Of a stretch of 64,000 nucleotides of DNA, positions 36,123-46,375 are shown in pieces. Where the stretch lies: positions 20,259,071 to 20,323,070 of the forward strand of contig NC_133104.1 of NCBI RefSeq assembly GCF_022965805.1, given 5' to 3'. Both the position numbers and the translations under genes were made by a program. The DNA is from Primulina eburnea. Taxonomy: Eukaryota > Streptophyta > Magnoliopsida > Lamiales > Gesneriaceae. Position 1 is the first letter of the stretch; the number at the start of each line of letters is the position of its first letter. Below the pieces are notes generated by a model that had not been told where the DNA came from, made no database searches, and worked only from the letters and a program-made list of their open reading frames with translations.

Positions 36123-36136
36123 TAAGGAGGGGAGAT
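36123..36136 (+). other. Polypurine tract of gypsy D
   Basis: AAGGAGGGGAGATT lies directly before the 3' LTR. The terminal TG of the LTR is now TT. Confidence 0.7.
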
Positions 36137-36950
36137 TTTAATAGCCAAGCCTGGTGTTATTGACTACTTGGTCAAGTTTAAGTATAGTTTGGATGTTAAG
36201 AATTTCGGTTTAGGATTTATAGTATGGTTGGTTATAGATGATGTGTAGTGCTATTATAGCGGCGTTACGATTAAATTCATGATAATTCGTATGTTGAGCC
36301 AATTGGTATGAGGCCAATTGGAGTGATTAGATAAGACATAGAGGTGTAACTTTCTTATTTTGAGTTTTGTTCAAATCATTGTGGAAGATAAGACAAAAGT
36401 GCCCCGAAGTGTGTCGTGCGTTTCGTCGTTCCTCCAGTGACACATGTTGGGAGATTTAGCATAACTTTTTACTCAGACCTTTAAATGATCTGAAATTTGG
36501 AGATCTTCAAGAAACGACATAGGGCTACATCTTTGTAGTTTACCACTTTTTCTAATTCTGAAGGAAAGAGGCGTTTCTGAAGCGATCTTTAACGTGGCAG
36601 TGCGCAGAGTGGCGCCCGAGCCCTAATTTATGACCGCCCGAGCGCCACTACTTTTGGAATGTTGGATTTTGGGCAGTAACGTCGGCGCCCGAGCGGTAAT
36701 TTTCGACCGCCCGAGCGCCGGGCATAGTACAAAAGCGTGTTTTCGAGATTTTAATGATATAAGGCATAGATTTGTTCACTTTTCCTCATTCTTTTCTCCT
36801 CCATTCTCGATTTCTTCAGCAAAAGGAGAGCTAGGGTTCCATTCTTCTCATTTCCTATCTTTGATTCAAGCTCCTAGTTGGTTTATTGTTGTGAGAGCAA
36901 GGTTTTCTTTGATTCAAGGAAGCTAAGGTAAGCTTTTGGGTTAGTTTATT
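36137..36950 (+). repeat. 3' LTR of gypsy D, part 1
   Basis: It matches the first part of 27610-29390, minus about 27 bp near its start. Its GC-rich array is at 36611-36720. Element C interrupts it after TTATT (36946-36950), inside the putative intron. Confidence 0.9.
36611..36720 (+). repeat. GC-rich hairpin array (D, 3' LTR)
   Basis: Same two hairpin pairs as 28111-28220. Arms are better preserved here in the second pair (GACCGCCCGAGCGCCG), worse in the first (GGCGCCCGAGCCC). Confidence 0.85.
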
Positions 36951-37049
36951 TGTAAGGCTCGAGAATTATCAACTGGCATTGATGTTAGACTTGTAAAGAT
37001 AAGAATGCATGACAATTAAATCAGAATTGTGAAGCTGGGCCGAAGCCAC

Positions 37050-37278
37050 ACCGCACCCGCGGTACAGGAAGGACCACACCCGCGGTGCAGGGAGAGGAAA
37101 TTAGTGGATTTGTGCGAAGCAAGACCGCACCCGCGGTGCAAGCAAGACCGCACCTGCGGTGGTAAGACCGCACCCGCGGTCATGCAGGGACCGCACCCGC
37201 GGTCGAGGTATTCTCAAAAATAAAATCATGCCGAAACATGAGCGCACCTGCGGTGCTGGGGTGACCGCACCCGCGGTG
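37050..37278 (+). repeat. GC-rich repeat array ACCGCACCCGCGGT type (C, 5' LTR)
   Basis: About nine copies of ACCGCACCCGCGGT, the complement of the array in A and G. The spacing unit in part of the array is 23 bp. It ends about 50 bp before the TATA-like run. Confidence 0.9.
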
Positions 37279-37326
37279 TTGCATGCGAAATGCCACCTTT
37301 GAATTTCGTGTTGACACTTGGCATAG

Positions 37327-37336
37327 TATATATATA
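37327..37336 (+). promoter_or_regulatory. TATA-like promoter element of LTR C
   Basis: TATATATATA lies about 50 bp downstream of the GC-rich array and upstream of the C-rich CATTGTCTTCATTC, where transcription may start. The 3' LTR has the same at 43863-43872. Function is inferred from position. Confidence 0.6.
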
Positions 37337-38108
37337 CTTTGCAATGACACCTCATTGTCTTCATTCAGAACAAGAGAAACGTGGGATGCTCCATGGAAAT
37401 TCCTTCAAGGTTTTAGACTAGCAACAAAGATTATACAACAACTAGCCATCCGATTTTGATTTCGAATACGGATTTGTGATCCTTGCGACAAAAGCTAACT
37501 AAGGGTGTAAGTATTATTCATTTTTAGCATGTTTCGAAATAATTATGTGGGGAAATTCAGATATGAGTTAGAATATGTGTTCTTGATATCTTGAGCATGG
37601 TATATTCGTTAACGGATCATTTTTCAGACATTGTATGCTACTATTTCGAAATTCCAGCTTATATGGGTATGAGATTATACAGATTTCAGAATGCATATTA
37701 ATGGTTGATGATATTGTGAGTTGAGTATGATGGAGTATATTATTGTTGAGTTACCGGTATCGGAGAATTAAGCCGTTATGCCGTAGAATTTGTACCGAGT
37801 ATGAGTATTGAATTGTACAAGACTTGTTTGAGTTGTGTTTTGATATGGCACATTTATGCATCATCATTTCAGATTGAATTGACAGAGTTGCCATTCGACT
37901 TCGAGATCTCGACCGATTCCTACGACAAGAAAGGTATAATTCATGTGGTCACGGGATTGCACAACTCGATTCAGATTTGATACGAGTTTCCCTAAATCAC
38001 ATACTAGATTGTTACTACATTTGATTTTGTAATGTATTGTTTATTGATTTATATTCGAGTCCTGAGATAGGAGATATTGGCAGATTGGCCAAAACTAGAC
38101 GTTTCGGT

Positions 38109-38230
38109 GTATCGACGCATAGTAGTAGATTTTCTCTATGTGTAGACCCTCGATACAGAGTTGACCGAAGTCTAGGAATAAGACGTACCGTCACCACGAG
38201 TGGTTGGGTAGGTGACAGACCGTCTTATTC
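38109..38230 (+). promoter_or_regulatory. Two conserved stem-loops in LTR C
   Basis: Stem 1: GTATCGA (38109-38115) with TCGATAC (38150-38156), continued by CGCATAG / CTATGTG. Stem 2: GAATAAGACG (38176-38185) with CGTCTTATTC (38221-38230), and an inner GTCACC (38190-38195) with GGTGAC (38211-38216). Counterparts in B, E and H keep pairing with changed bases. Probably an RNA structure; its role is unknown. Confidence 0.65.
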
Positions 38231-38402
38231 ACACCGGGATCCCTAGATTAGAAATGAGTCGAGTCAAGATTTAAATGTTGAATACAGATTTGTATTCTTC
38301 TACATGTTTAGATTTGCATTCATGTTACTTGATATATGCTATGCTTTTATACATGATTATTACATTGCATGCATCCATGTTTTATACTGGGATATGTTCT
38401 CA

Positions 38403-38450
38403 CCGGAGTTATCCGGCTGTTGTCGTGTCTGTATGTGTGCATGACAACAG
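38403..38450 (+). promoter_or_regulatory. Invariant double-hairpin module in LTR C
   Basis: CCGGA-GTTA-TCCGG (38403-38416) is followed at once by CTGTTGTC (38417-38424), an 18-base loop and GACAACAG (38443-38450). Nearly the same module is found in the gypsy LTRs of A, B, E, H, I and J. It may be a packaging or dimerisation signal, or part of a 3' processing signal. Unknown. Confidence 0.65.
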
Positions 38451-38761
38451 GTGGGGCAGGATCTGGGTCTCGAGCTAGATGAGAGATTGATGATAGCGTG
38501 GAGATCTCGGGCGTTGAAGATTTCTAGTGTTTCCTACTAGACTTGTATCACTTATGTTTGTAGTTGGTATTTGAACACTAGTGTATGCTTGTACGACACA
38601 GACTTGTATGTAATTGATGTTGTTTAATTATTATAAAGATATGTCATGTTTTGATTACACATTTGAATTAATGTTAAAAGCAAAATTTTGACCCACATTT
38701 TCGAGCAAAGATCTAATAAATCCCAAAAGAATTGAGTTAGAGCCCGGGTCCCCACAACAGG

Positions 38762-38773
38762 TGGTATCAGAGC
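38762..38773 (+). other. Primer-binding site of gypsy C
   Basis: TGGTATCAGAGC, a tRNA-Met complement, 5 bp after the LTR. Confidence 0.93.
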
Positions 38774-39010
38774 AGTAGGTTCTGTAGACCGAGATAGAAT
38801 AGAATGAGTGGGGTAGATCGAGTGATCTTCCTTGCTTTTGAGATGCTAGCATGATTTACTGCTTTCCCTATTATATGTTGTATTTTATCTGAATTAATTT
38901 ACAGCATTTCAAGCCTGAATCAGAACCGATTCTCGATCAGAGGTTATGATCAGAGGAGAGCTGAGACAGATGATATTGATTGTGTACTAATCAGTTTGAA
39001 AATCAGATTT
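38774..39010 (+). other. Gypsy C leader
   Basis: Non-coding leader between primer site and the gag ATG. A TTG-initiated frame overlaps its last 15 bases, but ATG 39011 fits relatives better. Confidence 0.55.
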
Positions 39011-40036
39011 ATGCCGCCTATACGTATACCACAGCCAGAGCATGGTAGTACATCCGGTGCACAGATGGATGTTACCGCTACGTCGATGGAGACCTTATTG
39101 AAAAGATTTCAGTCTTTCCATCCGCCTACCCTGAAGGGGACAGAGAGTGCAGTAGAGTGCGAGAGCTGGCTTGATGATATCGAGATGTTGTTTGAGTCTT
39201 TGGCATATACTGATGAGCGACGTGTGAAATTGATAGGGCATCAGATGCAAGAGGTTGCCAAGAGTTGGTGGTTGACTACAAAGAGAGCCTTGGAGCACCG
39301 AGGCATTGACATCACGTGGAAAGTCTTCAAGGATGAGTTCTATCAGCGCTTCTTCCCCGTCTCCTACCGAAAAGATAAAGGAGCTGAATTTGCGAATCTG
39401 AGACAGGGACAATGGAACATCGAGGAGTATGTGGCTAAATTTTCTGCATTGCTACGATTTGCACCGCATGTAGCAGGGAACGACGAGGCAGTGGCCGATC
39501 AGTTCATCAATGGGCTGAACCCAGATGTTTTTACCTTGGTGAACACGGGGCGGCCTAATACTTTTTCAGAGGCACTGAACAGAGCTAAGGGAGCAGAGGC
39601 TGGCTTGATCAGGCAGCGAGGCGCTTCTTACAGTTTTCAGGGGCGGAGACAGCCACAGCCTACCACTCAGTTTCCACCACCTCCTCCTCGCTTCGATAGT
39701 GGATCTAGTGGTAGTGGCAAGAAGGAATTTCTGAAGGTTAAGGGCAAGCAATTTAAGAAATCCGGGAGCAGTTCATCGAGTTCGAGTGGATCTCGACAGA
39801 GAGGTCAGGGGTCAGATTACAGTGGCGTATACTGTAGTTCGTGCGGAGGGCGACATGCCACGGAGCAGTGTCAAGGAGTTATGGGTTGCAACATCTGTAG
39901 GCAACAGGGACACTTCGCCAGATTTTGTCCCCAGAGAGGTGCACAACGATTCCAGAGCACAGGGTCATTAGCACCAGTGCCACAGATGGAGAGACAGGCA
40001 TCCTCTGTACACTCCTTTCAGCCACCATCCACATAG
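39011..40036 (+). pseudogene. Gypsy C gag
   Basis: ATG at 39011 gives MPPIRIPQPEHGST, then a 341-residue frame. The capsid-like region contains LKRFQSFHPP, CESWLDDIEM, SWWLTTKRAL and LLRFAPHVAG. A Pro-rich then Ser-rich basic linker (about residues 215-265) follows. Next come YCSSCGGRHATEQC and the zinc knuckle CNICRQQGHFARFC (about 294-307). A TAG at 40034-40036 separates it from protease in the same frame. The original was presumably a Gag-Pol fusion frame with CAG at this site, though relative I does not cover it. The capsid and nucleocapsid parts themselves are intact and could be made as a truncated product. Confidence 0.8.
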
Positions 40037-41079
40037 ACCCAGCAGAGACCAGGAGGTAGTCAGACAGTGAGTCAACCTCCGAGACAGCAGGCAAGGGTGT
40101 TTGCGCTGACAGAGGAGCAGGCGTAGGAGGCACCAGATGACGTCATTGCAGGTAACTGTTTCCTTTGTGGTTATCCTGCATATGTGTTGATAGACACAGG
40201 TGCATCACATACATTCATCTCTGAACATTTTGCATTGAGACATTCATTGCCTGTTGAGTCGATGTTGACGGGAGTGTCTATAGCTTCTCCGTTGGGAAGT
40301 GGTTTGATATCTGTGACTACTGTTAGACACTGTATGCTTCAGTTTGAGGGGCATGAGATCGATCTTGATTGTGTAGTACTTGGTTTAGCTGATTTTGATT
40401 GTATAGTTGGTATAGACATGTTGACCAAGTACATGGCCACTGTAGATTGTTTCCACAAGATTGTCAGATTCAGACCCGAAATGACAGATGAGTGGAAATT
40501 CTACGGAAAGGGTTCCAGATCTCGGATTCCCTTAGTATCTGCTCTGTCTATGAGTAGATTGCTTCAGAGAGGAGCAGAGGGCTTTCTTGTATATTCAGTA
40601 GATTTACTGAAGTCAGGCCCAGCATTGGCAGATTTGTCAGTAGTTTGCGAGTTTGCAGATGTTTTTCTAGATGAGATTCCGGGGTTGCCTCCAGTTCGAG
40701 AGGTAGATTTTAGCATAGATCTTGTGCCAGGCAGTGTTCCTATCTCGAAAGCTCCGTATAGGATGGCGCCTATTGAACTAAAAGAATTGAAAGCACAGTT
40801 GGAAGATCTTCTGTCCAAGGGATATATCAGACCCAGTGTATCTCCTTGGGGTGCTCCGGTGCTTTTCGTTAGAAAGAAAGATGGTTCGATGCGATTATGT
40901 ATTGATTACCGACAGTTGAACAAGGCGACAGTGAAGAATAAGTAACCTTTGCCTCGCATCGACGATTTGTTTGATCAGTTACAGGGATCTTCTGTATACT
41001 CGAAGATTGATTTGAGATCAGGGTATCATCAGCTCAGAGTTAGAGATGTTGATATTCCGAAGACTGCATTCCGAACCAG
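40037..41079 (+). pseudogene. Gypsy C protease and RT N-terminus
   Basis: It reads in the gag frame. A TAG at 40124-40126 stands where relative I has CAG. Retropepsin follows ([14 protein letters not shown] near 40183-40224), then the linker and RT start [31 protein letters not shown] and [20 protein letters not shown] at 40943-40945 stands where A has TAT and I has TTT. The frame then continues to FRTR near 41079, where a deletion begins. Protease between the two stops is open for about 270 codons and keeps its active-site motif. Confidence 0.85.
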
Positions 41080-43361
41080 ATCATCTGAGGATTGTATTGA
41101 AGACTTTGAGAAATGAGCAGTTGTATGCTAAATTGTCCAAGTGCGAATTCTGGCTGAAACATATTGTCTTCTTGGGTCATATTATATCTGGATATGGTAT
41201 TGCGGTAGATCCGAGTAAAGTTGAGGCTGTGATCAGTTGGCCGAGACCGACTTCTGTGCCTGAGATACGCAGTTTCATGGGTCTAGCCGGGTATTATCGT
41301 CGTTTTATCCGAGATTTCTCCAGTATAGCAAAGCCTATCACCCAGTTGACACAGAAGAACATGCCATTTGTGTGGTCTGAAGATTGTGAAGCCAGTTTTG
41401 TAGAGCTGAAGAAGAGGCTGACTAGTGCGCCTGTATTGACGATTCCTTCAGGTACAGGTGAGTTCGTTGTATATTGTGATGCATATCACAGAGGGATAGG
41501 ATGTGTTCTTATGCAGCGAGGGCACGTGATAGCGTACGCCTCTAGACAGCTGAAGCCGCACGAGACCCGTTATCCAATTCATGATCTTGAATTGGCGGCG
41601 ATTGTCTTTGCACTCAAGATCTGGCGCCATTATCTGTATGGCGAGAAATTTGAGATCTATTCCGATCATAAGAGCCTGAAGTACCTCTTTTCTCAGTCAG
41701 AGTTGAACATGAGGCAGCGACGATGGCTTGATCTGCTGAAATATTTTGATTGCGAGATCAAGTACTATCCAGGGAAGTCGAATGCAGCGGCAGACGCCTT
41801 GAGTCGAAAGGTATGTGCTCTTTCCTTGTCGACAGTAGGTGTATCGAATTTGGTAGAGGATTGTTTCTTGTCTGGGTTGACATTTGATACAGGAAGTAGA
41901 CCGTTGCGACTTGCTGCGATTCAGATTGAGCCAAATCTGATTTTGAGGATCAAAGAAGCGCAGAGAACCGATTCGAGTGTTCAGAGATCGATTGATATGG
42001 TCAGAGCTGGTCATATATCAGAGTATCAGGTTAGAGATTCTGCTCTGTATGTGAATAACCGTGTAGTAGTGCCAGAGGTTTCAGATTTGAGACGACAGAT
42101 CATGTCAGAGGCACACTGTAGTCGGTTCAGCATTCATCCTGGTGGCAGGAAGATGTACAATGATTTGAAGACACAATTCTAGTGGAAGCAAATGAAGACC
42201 GATATTGCAGAATTTGTGTCTAAATGTTTGAATTGCCAGCAGGTGAAGGCAGAAAGAAAGAAGCCTGGAGGTTTACTTCAGAGTTTGTCTATTCCTGAAT
42301 GGAAATGGGACCACATTTCCATGGATTTCGAGACGACGTTACCTCGATCTTTGCGGGGCTGTGACGCGATTTGGGTTGTGATAGACAGACTGACCAAATC
42401 AGCGTGCTTTATTCCGTACAGAATGACCTATCGACACGATTAGATGGCAGAGTTGTATGTCAGAGAGGTCGTCAGTTTGCACGGTGTGCCGAAGTCGATA
42501 GTATCAGATCGTGATCCACAATTTACTTCTCACTTTTGGCACAGCTTGCAGCAGGCTTTGGGTACGACTTTACACCTGAGCACAGCTTATCATCCTCAGA
42601 CGGACGGACAGTCAGAGCGGACTATCCAGACTTTAGAGGACATGCTGAGAGCTGTAGTACTAGACTTTGGTACTAGTTGGCAAGATTCATTGCCGTTGTG
42701 TGAGTTTTCATACAACAACAGCTATCATACGAGCATAGAGATGGCACCGCTCGAAGCTTTATACGGAAAGAAGTGCAGATCTCCGTTGTACTGGGATGAT
42801 ATCTCCGAGGTACCAGAGTTGGGACCTGATATGATTCGTGAGATGACCGAGAAAGTGAAGATCATTCATAAACGAATGAAGACGGCACAAGATAGGCAAG
42901 CGAAGTACGCCAATGTCAGACGTAGACCGTTAGTGTTTGAACAGGGAGACAGAGTATTTTTGAAGATTTCACCTTTCAGAGGTGTTGTCAGATTTGGCAA
43001 GCGAGGAAAGTTGTCTCCTAGATACGTCGGTCCGTATGAAATCCTTGAAAAGATTGGCGATCGAGCTTACAGACTTGCTCTTCCTCCTTCATTGTCTGGT
43101 ATACATGACGTTTTCCAAGTATCGATGTTACGCAGATATATGCCAGATGATTCTCATGTCATTCAGCCTGACGAAACCGAGCTGGATCAAACTCTGAGTT
43201 ATGTTGAAAGACCGATACAGATTCTTGATCGAAAAGAGAAACAGCTTAGAACCAAGACCATTCCGCTTGTGAAGGTTCAATGGAGTCGTCATGGCATCGA
43301 GGAAGCAACTTGGGAGACAGAATCTGAGATGAGACAGAAACATCCAGATCTATTCATGTGA
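41080..43361 (+). pseudogene. Gypsy C RT end, RNase H, integrase and C-terminal domain
   Basis: It begins at [11 protein letters not shown]. Compared with A about 55 residues are gone, including MPFGLTNA and the catalytic FIDD, and the reading frame changes at the join. RNase H ([26 protein letters not shown]), the integrase finger ([17 protein letters not shown]) and core (MDFETTLPRS, VSDRDPQFTSHFW, TDGQSER) follow. The C-terminal part (QILDRKEKQLRTK, VQWSRHGIEEATWETE) ends at TGA 43361. TAG at 42180 replaces TGG, and TAG at 42441 replaces CAG, both judged against A. No active RT is possible. Confidence 0.9.
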
Positions 43362-43449
43362 TGTGAGTCTTCCTTTTAATTTTGATTATACTGTGTTGTG
43401 TATACTTACATGATTACTGATTTATGAGTTCGAGGACGAACTCCTCTTT

Positions 43450-43463
43450 AAGAGGGGGAGAAA
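43450..43463 (+). other. Polypurine tract of gypsy C
   Basis: AAGAGGGGGAGAAA directly before the 3' LTR, as in A and B. Confidence 0.9.
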
Positions 43464-45292
43464 TGTAAGGCTCGAGAATTATCAACTGGCATTGATGTTA
43501 GACTTGTAAAGGTAAGAATGCATGACAATTAAATCAGAATTGTGAAGCTGGGCCGAAGCCACACCGCACCCGCGGTACAAGAAGGACCGCACCCGCGGTG
43601 CAGGGAGAGGAAATTAGTGGATTTGTGCGAAGCAAGACCGCACCCGCGGTGCAAGCAAGACCGCACCCGCGGTGCAAGCAAGACCGCACCCGCGGTGGTA
43701 AGACCGCACCCGCGGTCATGCAGGGACCGCACCCGCGGTCGAGGTATTCTCAAAAATAAAATCCTGCCGAAACATGAGCGAACCCGCGGTGCTGGGGTGA
43801 CCGCACCCGCGGTGTTGCATGCGAAATGCCACCTTTGAATTTCGTGTTGACACTTGGCATAGTATATATATACTTTGCAATGACACCTCATTGTCTTCAT
43901 TCAGAACAAGAGAAACGAGGGATGCTCCATGGAAATTCCTTCAAGGTTTTAGACTAGCAACAAAGATTATACAACAACTAGCCATCCGATTTTGATTTCG
44001 AATACGGATTTGTGATCCTTGCGACAAAAGCTAACTAAGGGTGTAAGTATTATTCATTTTTAGCATGTTTCGAAATAATTATGTGGGGAAATTTAGATAT
44101 GAGTTAGAATATGTGTTCTTGATATCTTGAGCATGGTATATTCGTTAACGGATCATTTTTCAGACATTGTATGCTACTACTTCGAAATTCCAGCTTATAT
44201 GGGTATGAGATTATACAGATTTCAGAATGCATATTAATGGTTGATGATATTGTGAGTTGAGTATGATGGAGTATATTATTGTTGAGTTACCGGTATCGGA
44301 GAATTAAGCCCTTATGCCGTAGAATTTGTACCGAGTATGAGTATTGAATTGTACAAGACTTGTTTGAGTTGTGTTTTGATATGGCACATTTATGCATCAT
44401 CATTTCAGATTGAATTGACAGAGTTGCCATTCGACTTCGAGATCTCGACAGATTCCTACGACAATAAAGGTATAATTCATGTGGTCACGGGATTGCACAA
44501 CTCGATTCAGATTTGATACGAGTTTCCCTAAATCACATACTAGATTGTTATTACATTTGATTTTGTAATGTATTGTTTATTGATTTATATTCGAGTCCTG
44601 AGATAGGAGATATTGGCAGATTGGCCAAAACTAGACGTTTCGGTGTATCGACGCATAGTAGTAGATTTTCTCTATGTGTAGACCCTCGATACAGAGTTGA
44701 CCGAAGTCTAGGAATAAGACGTACCGTCACCACGAGTGGTTGGGTAGGTGACAGACCGTCTTATTCACACCGGGATCCCTAGATTAGAAATGAGTCGAGT
44801 CAAGATTTAAATGTTGAATACAGATTTGTATTCTTCTACATGTTTAGATTTGCATTCATGTTACTTGATATATGCTATGCTTTTATACATGATTATTACA
44901 TTGCATGCATCCATGTTTTATACTGGGATATGTTCTCACCGGAGTTATCCGGCTGTTGTCGTGTCTGTATGTGTGCATGACAACAGGTGGGGCAGGATCT
45001 GGGTCTCGAGCTAGATGAGAGATTGATGATAGCGTGGAGATCTCGGGCGTTGAAGATTTCTAGTGTTTCCTACTAGACTTGTATCACTTATGTTTGTAGT
45101 TGGTATTTGAACACTAGTGTATGCTTGTACGACACAGACTTGTATGTACCTGATGTTGTTTAATTATTATAAAGATATGTCATGTTTTGATTACACATTT
45201 GAATTAATGTTAAAAGCAAAATTTTGACCCACATTTTCAAGCAAAGATCCAATAAATCCCAAAAGAATTGAGTTAGAGCCCGGGTCCCCACA
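43464..45292 (+). repeat. 3' LTR of gypsy C
   Basis: 1829 bp, a near-identical partner of 36951-38756 with one additional 23-bp unit in the GC-rich array. Confidence 0.94.
43563..43813 (+). repeat. GC-rich repeat array (C, 3' LTR)
   Basis: As 37050-37278, with the extra unit GCAAGCAAGACCGCACCCGC(GGT) near 43660-43690. Confidence 0.9.
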
Positions 45293-45297
45293 TTATT

Positions 45298-46237
45298 CTT
45301 GGTTTTGGCAAGAGAGATGATATTGGGTTTGATGTGGTGTTGATTCTTTGGCTTTTATGGTATTGTTGTTGGATTATTGGGTTATTGATGGTTCCAATTA
45401 TGGTTTATTGTTGTAGGATTGCTATCAAGAGATTAGATACAAGGTTCCAAGTGGTTGCAAATGGAATCTCATTCTTGTGCTCACATGATAGTATATGTAT
45501 TGTGTTTCAATGGTTTTAACATATTGTTTCCTTCCATTTGATCTATATTATGTATTGAATTACTTTATTGTATTTTTGAGACAACTGAATGTCTCAATTG
45601 TGAAAAAGAGAATACAAGAGAAGAGAGTTTACAAAGTGTTTGATTAAATGCCCCAAAGAGAGTTTAAAATGATTTATGGATTGATAGATACATAGTCATA
45701 GATTGCATGCAATTAGTTGATCAACGACCATAGGCTTATATCCCTCAGAGTTATCGATTTATATCGATGGGATATAGGTACAGAGACAGAGATACTATAT
45801 AGATATCAATCCAACAGAGAAAAGAGAAATACCATCTTATTGTTATATTATTGCTATGTTATTCATGATTCAGAGTTGATGGTATTTAATGTTTTTAAAG
45901 CCATGTTTTACAGAGTATGCTATGTACATTGCTATGTAAGAGTTCCACTTGCTGAGTTTTATACTCATTTCAGTTATTCATGTGATGCAGATAAGAGCGA
46001 CGAACCAGGACGTTGATTGAAGCCGGGGTCATATGCATATAGAGATGGAAGGAAGTGGAAGATTATTTTGTTATACATGATCAAAATGATATTTTGTATT
46101 TTGATGCAATACTTTTTGGATCATGTATATTCTTTTGATGGTATATATATTGGAAATGTATTTTGAATCCTTCCTCCCTTTAAAGAAAAATTTTAAATTC
46201 CGCTGCTATTTTATTAGAACCGGTCAGAGGTGTCACA
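45298..46237 (+). repeat. 3' LTR of gypsy D, part 2
   Basis: It resumes after the TTATT duplication of C and runs to GGTCAGAGGTGTCACA. It contains the putative intron acceptor TTGTTGTAG at about 45409-45417. Confidence 0.92.
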
Positions 46238-46375
46238 ATACATGTGGACGAAGACAAGGTATGTGCTATTCGAGATTGGCCAACGCCTACTACTGTTGGT
46301 CAAGTCCGAAGTTTTCATGGACTTGCGAGCTTCTATAGGAGGTTTGTAAAAGATTTTATCACATTGGCAGCACCG
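46238..46375 (+). pseudogene. Gypsy K RT, continuation after D
   Basis: It continues the K RT frame immediately after the ATACA duplication: [24 protein letters not shown] (shown in parts: [23 protein letters not shown]), [14 protein letters not shown] and TLAAP. This is the RT thumb region common to chromovirus-like gypsy pols. At about 46375 K stops and unrelated element M begins. The RNase H part of K is not present in the window. Confidence 0.85.

Larger units (their letters stand above)
36951..38756 (+). repeat. 5' LTR of gypsy C
   Basis: From TGTAAGGCTCGAG to GGGTCCCCACA. It holds the GC-rich array (37050-37278), the TATA-like run (37327-37336), stems at 38109-38156 and 38176-38230, and the hairpin module at 38403-38450. 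Confidence 0.94.
36951..45292 (+). mobile_element. Gypsy C: complete, recently inserted, defective
   Basis: TTATT flanks it on both sides (36946-36950, 45293-45297). LTRs of 1806 and 1829 bp differ by one 23-bp repeat unit and about 20 substitutions by eye. Primer site, gag, protease, RT, RNase H, integrase, C-terminal domain and polypurine tract are all in order. Several stops, and a deletion taking out the RT catalytic core, make it unable to move by itself. It sits in the 3' LTR of D. Confidence 0.93.
27610..46237 (+). mobile_element. Gypsy D: full-length element hosting J and C
   Basis: The duplication ATACA flanks it (27605-27609 and 46238-46242), and the host frame (K RT: SSQGIHV / VDEDKV) reads through when D is removed. 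Order: 5' LTR, primer site, gag, protease, RT, RNase H, integrase, polypurine tract, 3' LTR. Solo LTR J sits in gag and element C in the 3' LTR. The LTRs differ by a deletion of about 27 bp near the start of the 3' copy and many substitutions. D is therefore older than B and C. Confidence 0.92.
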
